Assembly: GCA_036803025.1 (NCBI GenBank)
Contig: DAIRVC010000076.1
Coordinates: 1-12,084, forward strand
Direction of reading: 5' to 3'
Source of the DNA: DAIRVC01 sp036803025
Lineage (GTDB): Bacteria; Chloroflexota; Anaerolineae; Anaerolineales; E44-bin32
Length of the DNA stretch: 12,084 bases
The notes under the pieces are model-generated. The model saw only the letters and a program-made list of their open reading frames with translations, was not told where the DNA came from and searched no databases. A program made the position numbers and the translations under genes. Shown in pieces: positions 6,583 to 12,084 of this stretch (position 1 is the first letter of the stretch; each line of letters starts with the position of its first letter).

Positions 6583-7368
6583 CTAGGCGCCTGCAGCTCC
6601 GTGGAGCAGATCCGGCAGGTCGGCCAGCGAGTCCAGCACGTAATCGGGCTGCAGCGGGGAGTCCAGCAGGTCCTTCCGCTGAGTAACACCGCTCAGCAGC
6701 AGCACCGAGCGCAGACCGGCGTTGCGCCCCAGGGCGATGTCCGTGTCCAGCCCGTCGCCGACGATCATCGCCTCGCCCGGCGCGCATCCCAGCCGCGCCA
6801 GAGCGGCCTCGGCACTGAGAGGCGAAGGTTTGCCGGTCATGCACTCGACGCTGCGGCCGGTGCAGCCCCGCAGCGCGCCAATCACGGCGGCCGTGTGAGG
6901 CACCTCGCCGCTGGCGGGCGCCAAAACAAACGGGTCGGCGTTCGTGGCCCAAAAGCGCGCCCCGCGACGCAGGGCCTGGAAGGCGATCTTCAGCCGGTCG
7001 TAGGTCAGGTCGTACGGCCCGGTCGCCAGGACGATATCGATCGAGGCCGGTTCGGCGGCGATGGGTTGCGTCTCCGCCAGGCGCTCGCGCAGCCGGTCGT
7101 CGGCCAGAACGTAGACCCGCGCTGCCGGCTCGCGGCGCAGCTCAGCCAGTAAGATCGTCAGGCAGGTGAGGATCTCAGCCGGAGCGACCGGGACGCCCAG
7201 GGCATTGAGACGCTCAGCGTAGAGCTCGGGGGGAATGGGATTGTTGGAGAGGAACAGTAACGGATGCCCATCCCGGCGCAAGACCTGCAGCGCCTCCGCC
7301 GCGCCGGGGATGAGCTGACCGTAGCGCCAGACCGTACCGTCGACATCTAGGATCAGCGCCGGGCGCAT
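6583..7368 (-). CDS. HAD-IIA family phosphatase (NagD-like), second of a tandem pair
   Basis: A 261-residue haloacid-dehalogenase-type hydrolase with all four motifs. Motif I is DVDGT (nucleophile Asp8, acid/base Asp10), motif II LFLSNNP (Ser41), motif III GKPSP (Lys180) and motif IV IVGDGLDTD (Asp205, Asp210). The type IIA cap sits between motifs II and III, about residues 60-175. These cytoplasmic enzymes remove phosphate from small metabolites such as sugar phosphates, nucleotides, glycerol phosphate or phosphoglycolate. The ATG at 7368 is preferred over a GTG at 7374 because GAGG stands 8 bases before the ATG. It follows its paralogue by ten bases, so the two are surely co-transcribed. 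The substrate is not predictable from the motifs. Confidence 0.92.
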   Translation of the reverse strand: MRPALILDVDGTVWRYGQLIPGAAEALQVLRRDGHPLLFLSNNPIPPELYAERLNALGVPVAPAEILTCLTILLAELRREPAARVYVLADDRLRERLAETQPIAAEPASIDIVLATGPYDLTYDRLKIAFQALRRGARFWATNADPFVLAPASGEVPHTAAVIGALRGCTGRSVECMTGKPSPLSAEAALARLGCAPGEAMIVGDGLDTDIALGRNAGLRSVLLLSGVTQRKDLLDSPLQPDYVLDSLADLPDLLHGAAGA

Positions 7369-7378
7369 CACCACCGCC

Positions 7379-8161
7379 TCACAGGTCAGCGCCGAGCAGC
7401 GCCGGCAGCTCGTTCAGGCTGTCCAGGACGTGGTCCGGGCGCAGATCGCCGCGGCCGATGTCCTCGCGGCGGGTGACCCCGGTCAAGACGAGGGCCGTGG
7501 TCATCCCGGCCTGACACCCCAGCCCGACGTCGGATTCGAGGCTGTCACCGACCATCCAGGTCTGGCCAGCCGGCGTGCCCAGCCGCTTCAGCGCCAGCTC
7601 GGCCATCAGTGCCGACGGCTTGCCCAGGACGGCGTCGACCTTGCGCCGCGAGCAGGCTTCGAGCGCGCCCAGAATGGCGCCCGTGTCGGGGACCAATCCG
7701 TCGGGCGTGGGCCAGGTCCGGTCGAGGTTGGTGGTCAGGAAGCGAGCGCCGCGCCGCAGGGCCCGAAAGGCGGTCTCGAGCTTGTGGTAGTCGAAGGCGT
7801 AGTCGATGCTGACCACGACAGCATCGATGTCCTGTGGGTCATCCGTCAGCCTGTGGGCGACCGCCAGCTGCTCTGCCAGCGGCGGCTCGCCGATGACAAA
7901 CAGCCGGGCGTCCGGCGCAGCCCGCGCCAGATAATCTAGCGCGGCCATCGGCGCGGTGACGATTTCCTCCGGCGAGGTCGGCAGCCCAAAGCGCGTCAGC
8001 CGCTCGGCGAAGACCTGTGGGTGGTCCAGGGTGTTGGATAGGAACAGCCAGGGCAGGCCCTGCCGGCGCAGGAACTCGACGGTCTCCCGCGCGCCGGGCA
8101 AGAGCGCGCTGCCCAGGCACACCGTCCCATCCAGATCCAGGATCACGCCGCTCGCATGCAT
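7379..8161 (-). CDS. HAD-IIA family phosphatase, first of a tandem pair
   Basis: A 260-residue paralogue of the next gene, alignable along its whole length. It has motif I DLDGT (Asp9, Asp11), motif II LFLSNT (Ser42), motif III GKPSA (Lys181) and motif IV MVGDSLESD (Asp206, Asp211). Shared blocks include RALRRGARF and HVLDSL near the C-terminus. The cap differs clearly, for example VVVSIDYAFDYHKLE here against VLATGPYDLTYDRLK in the neighbour, so substrate choice may have diverged. The start is an ATG with AGGTG 5 bases upstream. Despite the 105-base gap with two hairpins after the transaldolase-family gene, the gene direction and order suggest a shared role in dephosphorylating a product of that pathway. 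Confidence 0.92.
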   Translation of the reverse strand: MHASGVILDLDGTVCLGSALLPGARETVEFLRRQGLPWLFLSNTLDHPQVFAERLTRFGLPTSPEEIVTAPMAALDYLARAAPDARLFVIGEPPLAEQLAVAHRLTDDPQDIDAVVVSIDYAFDYHKLETAFRALRRGARFLTTNLDRTWPTPDGLVPDTGAILGALEACSRRKVDAVLGKPSALMAELALKRLGTPAGQTWMVGDSLESDVGLGCQAGMTTALVLTGVTRREDIGRGDLRPDHVLDSLNELPALLGADL

Positions 8162-8189
8162 GCGCCCACCTGATGCCTCGGCCTGCGCG

Positions 8190-8225
8190 GGCCCGCCCCG
8201 TCAAGCGCAGCCGACGGGGCGGGCC
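8190..8225 (-). terminator. Strong GC hairpin between aldolase and phosphatase genes
   Basis: A perfect 13-base-pair stem (8190-8202 with 8213-8225) around a 10-base loop, read on the minus strand after the transaldolase-family gene. No U-tract follows. It could end most transcripts, or act as a processing or stabilising element that lowers expression of the two phosphatases. Confidence 0.5.
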
Positions 8226-8242
8226 GTCTCGCAGAGCTTCTT

Positions 8243-8258
8243 CGGACCCCAGGGTCCG
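8243..8258 (-). terminator. Compact hairpin just after the transaldolase-family stop
   Basis: CGGACC and GGTCCG pair around the tetraloop-sized CCAG, starting eight bases past the stop codon at 8267. It precedes the larger stem at 8190-8225, so leftward RNA would meet two hairpins in about 70 bases. There is no U-tract. Confidence 0.4.
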
Positions 8259-8266
8259 CTGGCGGG

Positions 8267-9469
8267 TTAGACCTTCAGCCCGGCCTTGACCATGCGGCCC
8301 TTGCAGAACTCCTCCACCCCGGCCACGGCTTTGGTGAAGTCCTTGACGGTATAGAGTGTGGCCGGGTGGGTGTTGAACTGGTCCAGCGACATCCCGTTCG
8401 GCTCGAAGGCCTGCATCGTATACGGCATCTCGTAGATCTTCTCGAGGGTCGATTCAGGGATCGGTTCGTCGATGGCACCCGGGCGCAGGTCGAGCTGATC
8501 GCCCATGGCAAACATCGGCTCGAGCGCGTAGGGCGGCAGGGTGAAGACGATATCGCCGCCCGCCAGCGCCTCGACGTCCCAGTAGCGCATCTTGCCGTTG
8601 GCCAGGGGGCCCGGACGCATCGAGCACAGCAGCAACTTGCTGACGTAGCCGCCCTCTTTGAGCAGCTGGTAGGCGCGCTTGAAGACGCCCAACCCGAACC
8701 AGCGCCTGTCGGCATCGGTCCACGGCACTTTGTAGTAGGCGGCCTGCTCCCAGATGACCTCGCGTTCGGTCAGGCGGCCCAGCATGTGCGTGATCACGGC
8801 CCGCCAGTGGCTGGTGTCGACCTTGTTCTTCTTGGCCTCTTCGTGGCCCTCCATGGCCGCCCGGGCGACCGCCATGATCTGCGGCAGCGTGAAGCAGGTG
8901 GTCACGTTGGTGGAGATGGCTTTGGCCGTCAGGTAGCGCACCACGTCGACGCCCTGCTGGCTGCCGGGGACCTTGATCATCACGTTCTTCGACAGGGCCG
9001 CCAGTTCGTCCGCCTGCGAGTACATCTTCTCGTTCTCGGTGAACAGGCGCGGGTCGAGCTGTCCCGAAACCCAGCCGAAGCGCCCGTTGGAGGCTTCGTA
9101 GATGGGCATCAACTTCTCGGCCCCGCGCCTGACGACCTCTTTGTAGGTCATCCACCACAGCGCCTCGAGCGTGATGCCCGGTTGGGCCTTGATCTGGTCG
9201 TCGACCCACTTCTCCCACAGCGCCGGGTTGTCCTTGATGGCGCCCAGAGAGAGCGGCGGATTGGTGGTGCAGCCGCGGAACACGCTCTTGGACATGTCGT
9301 CCCAGAAGAACAGCCGCTTGAGCTGGGACTCGAGCTCCTTCTTCTGGCCGGCCGGTGCGGCCTCGGTCATCTTCTTGACCCACGAATCGAAGATCAGGGG
9401 GGACGAGTCCCACCAAATCTCCATGTCGGGGTTGGTGCTCTGCAGTCGTTCAACAACGCTTTCTGCCAT
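8267..9469 (-). CDS. Transaldolase-family Schiff-base aldolase, divergent
   Basis: A 400-residue protein, longer than most transaldolases. Family motifs run in order: WWDSSPL (Asp21), CTTNPPL (Asn70), VSGQLDPRL, NVMIKVPGS with Schiff-base Lys166, STNVTTCFTLPQ (Asn188, Thr190), and THMLGRL near 227-233. The position of the acid/base Glu in true transaldolases (S-x-E-x-D-x-R-L) is Gln137 here, as in fructose-6-phosphate aldolase. Where TalB has SPFVGR this protein has THMLGR, so Met229 replaces the Phe/Tyr that separates the two activities. A simple aldolase on a phosphorylated keto-compound is therefore as likely as transaldolase action. The start is supported by AGGAGG. It lies 36 bases after the aminotransferase gene, in the same operon. 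Substrate unknown. Confidence 0.87.
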   Translation of the reverse strand: MAESVVERLQSTNPDMEIWWDSSPLIFDSWVKKMTEAAPAGQKKELESQLKRLFFWDDMSKSVFRGCTTNPPLSLGAIKDNPALWEKWVDDQIKAQPGITLEALWWMTYKEVVRRGAEKLMPIYEASNGRFGWVSGQLDPRLFTENEKMYSQADELAALSKNVMIKVPGSQQGVDVVRYLTAKAISTNVTTCFTLPQIMAVARAAMEGHEEAKKNKVDTSHWRAVITHMLGRLTEREVIWEQAAYYKVPWTDADRRWFGLGVFKRAYQLLKEGGYVSKLLLCSMRPGPLANGKMRYWDVEALAGGDIVFTLPPYALEPMFAMGDQLDLRPGAIDEPIPESTLEKIYEMPYTMQAFEPNGMSLDQFNTHPATLYTVKDFTKAVAGVEEFCKGRMVKAGLKV

Positions 9470-9477
9470 GGCGGCAA

Positions 9478-9483
9478 CCTCCT
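9478..9483 (-). promoter_or_regulatory. Shine-Dalgarno of the transaldolase-family gene
   Basis: A perfect AGGAGG on the minus strand, 8 bases before the ATG at 9469, in the 36-base gap after the aminotransferase stop. Confidence 0.85.
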
Positions 9484-9505
9484 GCGGGATGTGCGCAGTG
9501 CTGGT

Positions 9506-10606
9506 CTAGTGTGTGAAGTACTCCCGGACCGCGTTCACGAACAGCTCGTTCTCTGCATGGGAGCCGATGGTCACCCGGAACCACCCCTCGCTCCCGTACA
9601 TCGGGTCCTGGCCGCGCAAGATCAGGCCCTTCTTTACACCGTGATCGACCATACCCTTGCCGGTCTTGCCGGGGATGGCCGAGTCGAACAGGATGTAGTT
9701 ACCATTGGAATGGAAGACGGTGATGCCCTTGATCTTGCCGACCTCGGTCTCGATGTACTCGACTTCCTGGTTGTTGAACTCCACGCGTTCCTGCAGGCCG
9801 GCGCCATCCTCCAGCGCCGCCAGGGCGGCCCACATGGCGATAGTGCTCACGTTCCAGGGGATGAGCGTGGCGGCGATCTGCACGATCACGTCTTTATGGC
9901 CCAAGGCATACCCGAAGCGCATGCCCGCCAGTCCGTAGGCCTTGGACAGGGTGCGCGTGATGATGACGTTCTTGTACTTCTTCGTCAGCTTGACCTGAGA
10001 CTTGCCCAGGCCGGAGTACTCGATGTAGGCCTCGTCGACGACAAACGGGAGGCCGGTCTCAGCGATGCGGACGAAGTCGTCCGCCTTCATGAAGTTGCCG
10101 GTCGGGTTGTTGGGATTGGTGATGACGATGATCTTGGTCTTGGGCGTGATGGCCTTGAGGACTCCGTCGGGATCGAACAGGAGCTGCTTGTCCTTGTAGA
10201 TCATCGGCACCGACACCATCTTGGCCCCGACGATTCCGCCGCGCAGCTTGTAGATCCCGAAGCAGGGGGTTTGCTGGATGACCTCCTCGCCCGGTGCGAC
10301 GAACGAACGCCAGATCATGTCGTAGACTTCGCTCGAGCCGTTGCCCAGCAGGACGTTCTCGATCCCATCCAGGCCGTTGATGTCGGCGATCTTCTGGCGC
10401 ACGGCGAAACCCTGATCCGCATAGCGGTTGGCCATCTTGCCGTACTTGAGAATCGCCTCGATGACCTTGTCCGAGGGCGGCAAAGGGTTCTCGTTCGACA
10501 TCATGCGGTGCAGCTCGGGGCGCTTCCAGGCCAGATCGATGTGTGACGAGACATACATCTTCTGCCCTTTCAGCCACGGGACAAAGTACTCGTCGATCTT
10601 CTTCAT
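9506..10606 (-). CDS. PLP-dependent aminotransferase, HisC-like (fold type I)
   Basis: A 366-residue enzyme, the usual length for the histidinol-phosphate aminotransferase family. Visible landmarks are SNENPLPPS (substrate side), GNGSSE (phosphate of PLP, about 88-93), NPNNPTG (164-170, with the ring-binding Asn), DEAY (Asp191, Tyr194), TLSKAYGLAGMRFGY with PLP lysine Lys222 and Arg230, and a late WFRVTIG with the carboxylate-binding Arg. It transfers an amino group between an amino acid and a keto acid or phosphorylated ketone. No other his gene is nearby, and it sits between a UTRA-type regulator and an aldolase relative, so a catabolic or specialised role is more likely than histidine synthesis. 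Related members include CobD-type decarboxylases, which cannot be fully excluded. The start has AAGGAG at 8-base spacing. Confidence 0.9.
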   Translation of the reverse strand: MKKIDEYFVPWLKGQKMYVSSHIDLAWKRPELHRMMSNENPLPPSDKVIEAILKYGKMANRYADQGFAVRQKIADINGLDGIENVLLGNGSSEVYDMIWRSFVAPGEEVIQQTPCFGIYKLRGGIVGAKMVSVPMIYKDKQLLFDPDGVLKAITPKTKIIVITNPNNPTGNFMKADDFVRIAETGLPFVVDEAYIEYSGLGKSQVKLTKKYKNVIITRTLSKAYGLAGMRFGYALGHKDVIVQIAATLIPWNVSTIAMWAALAALEDGAGLQERVEFNNQEVEYIETEVGKIKGITVFHSNGNYILFDSAIPGKTGKGMVDHGVKKGLILRGQDPMYGSEGWFRVTIGSHAENELFVNAVREYFTH

Positions 10607-10613
10607 TGCCGGT

Positions 10614-10619
10614 CTCCTT
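10614..10619 (-). promoter_or_regulatory. Shine-Dalgarno of the aminotransferase gene
   Basis: AAGGAG on the minus strand (plus-strand CTCCTT), 7-8 bases before the ATG at 10606, supporting that start. Confidence 0.8.
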
Positions 10620-10638
10620 GAGACGTTTGTTCTTGTAT

Positions 10639-10663
10639 GAGAGCTCTCGCCCGCGGGGCGGGC
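10639..10663. other. Palindrome and GC hairpin between gntR and the aminotransferase gene
   Basis: GAGAGCTCTC (10639-10648) is a perfect 10-base palindrome. It abuts GCCCGC-GGG-GCGGGC (10649-10663), a 6-base-pair hairpin. They lie in the 117-base gap upstream of the aminotransferase gene. A CTTGTAT at 10632-10638 resembles one half of the operator near 11509. No good promoter is visible in the gap, so read-through from gntR is likely; the elements may be a protein site or a weak attenuator. Confidence 0.25.
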
Positions 10664-10723
10664 CGGGCCGGTCGGATGCGGTCAGGGCGGATGCTCGCGG
10701 GCGCGCCGGTGGCTGGCCAACGC

Positions 10724-11497
10724 CTACCCCACCGCGGCCGAGTGCATCTCCCTTCTGTACTGGCCGCTTTCGACACGGAACAGATAACGGTCGCCCCGAT
10801 AGTACGACTGCAGCACCTCGATACACACGTTGGCCGAGGTGTAGGCCAGGCTCTCCAGGAAGATGCACGGGATGTTGCGGTTGATGCGCAGCTTGAGTGC
10901 GATATCGCGCGTGGGTCGGATGGCCCGCAGAGTCTGGGCCGAATGGTGCAGGTCGGCCTCGAACTGCTCGACCAACAGCTGGTAGATCGATCCGCGCACG
11001 TCCATGCGCAACAGCTCGCCGAAGCCCTCGATGGGGTAGTAGCCGCGCTCGAGGACGAACGGGGTGCGGTCAGCCATGCGCAGCCGCTCGAGGCGCACCA
11101 CCGCGCTACCGGGCGGGATGCCCAGCCGCTCGGCCACTTCGGCTGAGGCGCGAGCGCGCTCCTGAGCCAGGATGACGTTCTCGACGGCGACCGTGTTGAC
11201 CTCGAAGTCGTCGACGAAGCTGGTCATCCGCCCGAGCTCATGCACCGGATAGAGGGTGTCCTGGCGGGTGACGAAGGTCCCGACGCCTTTGTGCTTCTGG
11301 ACCAGGCCCTTCTGCACCAGCAGCCCGATCGCCTGTCGCACCGTGTTGCGGTTCAGCTCGAACTCGTCCGCCAGGGCGGTCTCGGGCGGCAGACGGGCCC
11401 CCACCGGCAGCTCGCCCTGGGCAATGCGTGACTCCAGCCACTCGGCCAGTTGCAGGTAGAGCGGGATGGGATTGGCTTTGTCGACGGGTGCCTTCAT
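10724..11497 (-). CDS. GntR-family regulator, HutC/UTRA type
   Basis: A 257-residue protein starting at the ATG at 11497. Residues about 8-78 are the GntR winged helix, with PLYLQLAEWLESRI, LPPETALADEF, NRNTVRQAIGLL and KHKGVGTFV. Residues about 95-235 are the UTRA ligand domain, with VVRLERLRMAD, ERGYYP, ALKLRI and a closing YYRGDRYLFRVE. UTRA regulators sense small molecules such as urocanate, amino-sugar phosphates or phosphonates, and usually repress catabolic operons including their own. An ATG four codons upstream (11509) lies inside the -10 box and is not used in this reading. Two abutting palindromes overlap the promoter, so self-repression is likely. The downstream aminotransferase, aldolase and phosphatases are its probable targets. 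Confidence 0.93.
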   Translation of the reverse strand: MKAPVDKANPIPLYLQLAEWLESRIAQGELPVGARLPPETALADEFELNRNTVRQAIGLLVQKGLVQKHKGVGTFVTRQDTLYPVHELGRMTSFVDDFEVNTVAVENVILAQERARASAEVAERLGIPPGSAVVRLERLRMADRTPFVLERGYYPIEGFGELLRMDVRGSIYQLLVEQFEADLHHSAQTLRAIRPTRDIALKLRINRNIPCIFLESLAYTSANVCIEVLQSYYRGDRYLFRVESGQYRREMHSAAVG

Positions 11498-11500
11498 AGA

Positions 11501-11518
11501 TGTATACATGTATATACA
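11501..11518. promoter_or_regulatory. Tandem HutC/UTRA-type operator
   Basis: TGTATACATGTATATACA consists of two perfect, abutting palindromes, TGTATACA (11501-11508) and TGTATATACA (11509-11518), with centres 9 bases apart, nearly one helical turn. The second has the TGTA-N2-TACA form known for HutC-like GntR proteins. The site covers the -10 box and reaches to within four bases of the gntR ATG, as expected for autorepression. Confidence 0.75.
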
Positions 11519-11537
11519 ACTTGGCCCCGTCTGTCAA
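11509..11537 (-). promoter_or_regulatory. Promoter of gntR
   Basis: A perfect -35 TTGACA on the minus strand (11537-11532), a 17-base spacer and TATACA (11514-11509, 4/6 to consensus). The start of transcription would fall near 11503, only some 5-6 bases before the ATG at 11497, so the mRNA would be leaderless or nearly so. This fits the lack of any Shine-Dalgarno sequence. Confidence 0.65.
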
Positions 11538-11571
11538 TGGCCGCTTTTCCGGGGGTGCCGCCGGAGCCGAC

Positions 11572-12084
11572 TCAATCCATATGCCGCACGACGGCCTCGC
11601 CGAACTCGGAACACTTCAGCAGCGTCGCCCCCTGCATCAGGCGGTGGAAGTCGTAGGTGACCGTGCGGGCGCCGATGGCCCCTTCCATGCCCCGGATCAC
11701 CAGGCCGGCCGCCTCGCGCCAGCCGATATGGCGCAGGAGCATCTCCCCGCTCAGGATGACCGAGCCCGGGTTGACCACGTCCTTGTCGGCGTACTTCGGG
11801 GCCGTGCCGTGCGTCGCCTCGAAGACGGCGTGCCCGCTCTCGAAGTTGATGTTGGCCCCCGGGGCGATCCCGATCCCCCCGACCTCGGCCGCCACGGCGT
11901 CGGACAGGTAGTCACCGTTCAGGTTCATGGTGGCGATGACGTCGAACTCGGTGGCCCGGGTCAGCATCTGCTGGAAGGCGATGTCGGCGATGACGTCTTT
12001 GACCAGCAGCCGGCCGGACTCGATCGCCGCACGCTGCTCGGCATCGGCCGCCTGCTCGCCGTGGGCCGCCTTCGTCCGTTCCCA
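11572..12084 (-). CDS. icd: Isocitrate dehydrogenase (NADP+), C-terminal part (partial)
   Basis: The last 170 residues of a gene that enters from the right edge. The stretch matches bacterial Icd closely: LLVKDVIADIAFQQM, ATMNLNGDYLSDAVAAEVGGIGIAPGAN, FEATHGTAPKYADKDVVNPGS, LRHIGWREAA and LLKCSEFGEAV. The residues that set NADP preference in the E. coli enzyme (Lys344, Tyr345, Val351, Tyr391, Arg395) are all matched, in KYADKDVV and TYDFHRL, so the cofactor should be NADP+. It oxidises isocitrate to 2-oxoglutarate and CO2 in the TCA cycle. The stop is about 60 bases upstream of the gntR promoter, in the same direction. No convincing terminator is seen between them, only a weak TCCGG/CCGGA pairing. 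Confidence 0.96.
   Translation of the reverse strand, partial: WERTKAAHGEQAADAEQRAAIESGRLLVKDVIADIAFQQMLTRATEFDVIATMNLNGDYLSDAVAAEVGGIGIAPGANINFESGHAVFEATHGTAPKYADKDVVNPGSVILSGEMLLRHIGWREAAGLVIRGMEGAIGARTVTYDFHRLMQGATLLKCSEFGEAVVRHMD

Noticed and set aside
8267..9469. SftT-type transaldolase of sulfoquinovose breakdown
   Set aside because: No sulfosugar isomerase, glucosidase or exporter is in the window, and the motifs do not single out that subgroup.
8366..10546. A 726-codon open frame on the plus strand
   Set aside because: It lies antisense to the aminotransferase and transaldolase-family genes, both of which have clear catalytic motifs and Shine-Dalgarno sites. Its translation is rich in His, Asp, Val and Leu with no recognisable domain, typical of the opposite strand of GC-rich genes.
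9506..10606. Histidine biosynthesis hisC
   Set aside because: The family fits, but no other his gene is present and the operon holds a UTRA regulator, an aldolase relative and phosphatases, so the symbol was withheld.
11498..11509. ATG at 11509 as the gntR start
   Set aside because: It lies inside the predicted -10 box and the operator, before the expected transcription start; the ATG at 11497 keeps the complete DNA-binding domain.
1..12084. tRNA, rRNA, CRISPR array, insertion sequence or attachment site
   Set aside because: No cloverleaf, regular spaced repeats, transposase motif or flanking inverted repeats were found on either strand by eye.

Overview
The window is GC-rich bacterial chromosome, almost fully coding. 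It shows no phage, transposon, CRISPR or RNA gene. The mix of genes (an AcsE/MtgA-like methyltetrahydrofolate methyltransferase, a dimethylglycine-dehydrogenase-like flavoprotein, a LicA-like kinase, an unusual transaldolase relative and paired HAD-IIA phosphatases) suggests a Chloroflexota (Anaerolineae-like) metagenomic or environmental genome. That placement is an impression from gene content, not a proven assignment.

Layout. (1) 1-403, + strand: the 3' end of a methyltetrahydrofolate:corrinoid methyltransferase gene. (2) 515-1309, - strand: a DeoR-type regulator, convergent with (1). (3) About 1384-1435: a back-to-back promoter pair that appears to share one palindromic -35 hexamer (TTGCAA), firing left into deoR and right into an operon. 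(4) 1485-6484, + strand: a tight four-gene operon of AbiEii-fold nucleotidyltransferase, four-CBS-domain protein, LicA/choline-kinase-like phosphotransferase and FAD-oxidoreductase/GcvT fusion. The last two genes overlap by 11 bases. (5) 6515-6578: GC-rich hairpins between convergent operons. (6) 11497 down to 6583, - strand: GntR/UTRA regulator, HisC-like aminotransferase, transaldolase-family protein and two tandem HAD-IIA phosphatases, with two strong hairpins between the aldolase gene and the phosphatases. (7) 11572-12084, - strand: the 3' end of an NADP-type isocitrate dehydrogenase gene.

How they may work together. The right-facing operon looks like one-carbon or methylated-amine metabolism: the flavoprotein would oxidatively demethylate an N-methyl compound and pass formaldehyde to tetrahydrofolate. 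The kinase may act on a choline-like alcohol, and the CBS protein may sense adenylates. The methyltransferase at the left edge would use methyl-THF, so the two could meet at the folate pool. The left-facing operon looks like metabolism of a phosphorylated keto or amino compound: aminotransferase, Schiff-base aldolase, then two phosphatases, under a UTRA regulator that probably represses itself. Individual family calls are mostly firm. Substrates and the joint pathways are inference.

The points most worth following up are the shared -35 divergent promoter, the nucleotidyltransferase/CBS/kinase/flavoprotein operon as a possible undescribed module, the FSA-like glutamine in the transaldolase relative, and the tandem GntR operators sitting on the -10 box of a nearly leaderless gene.
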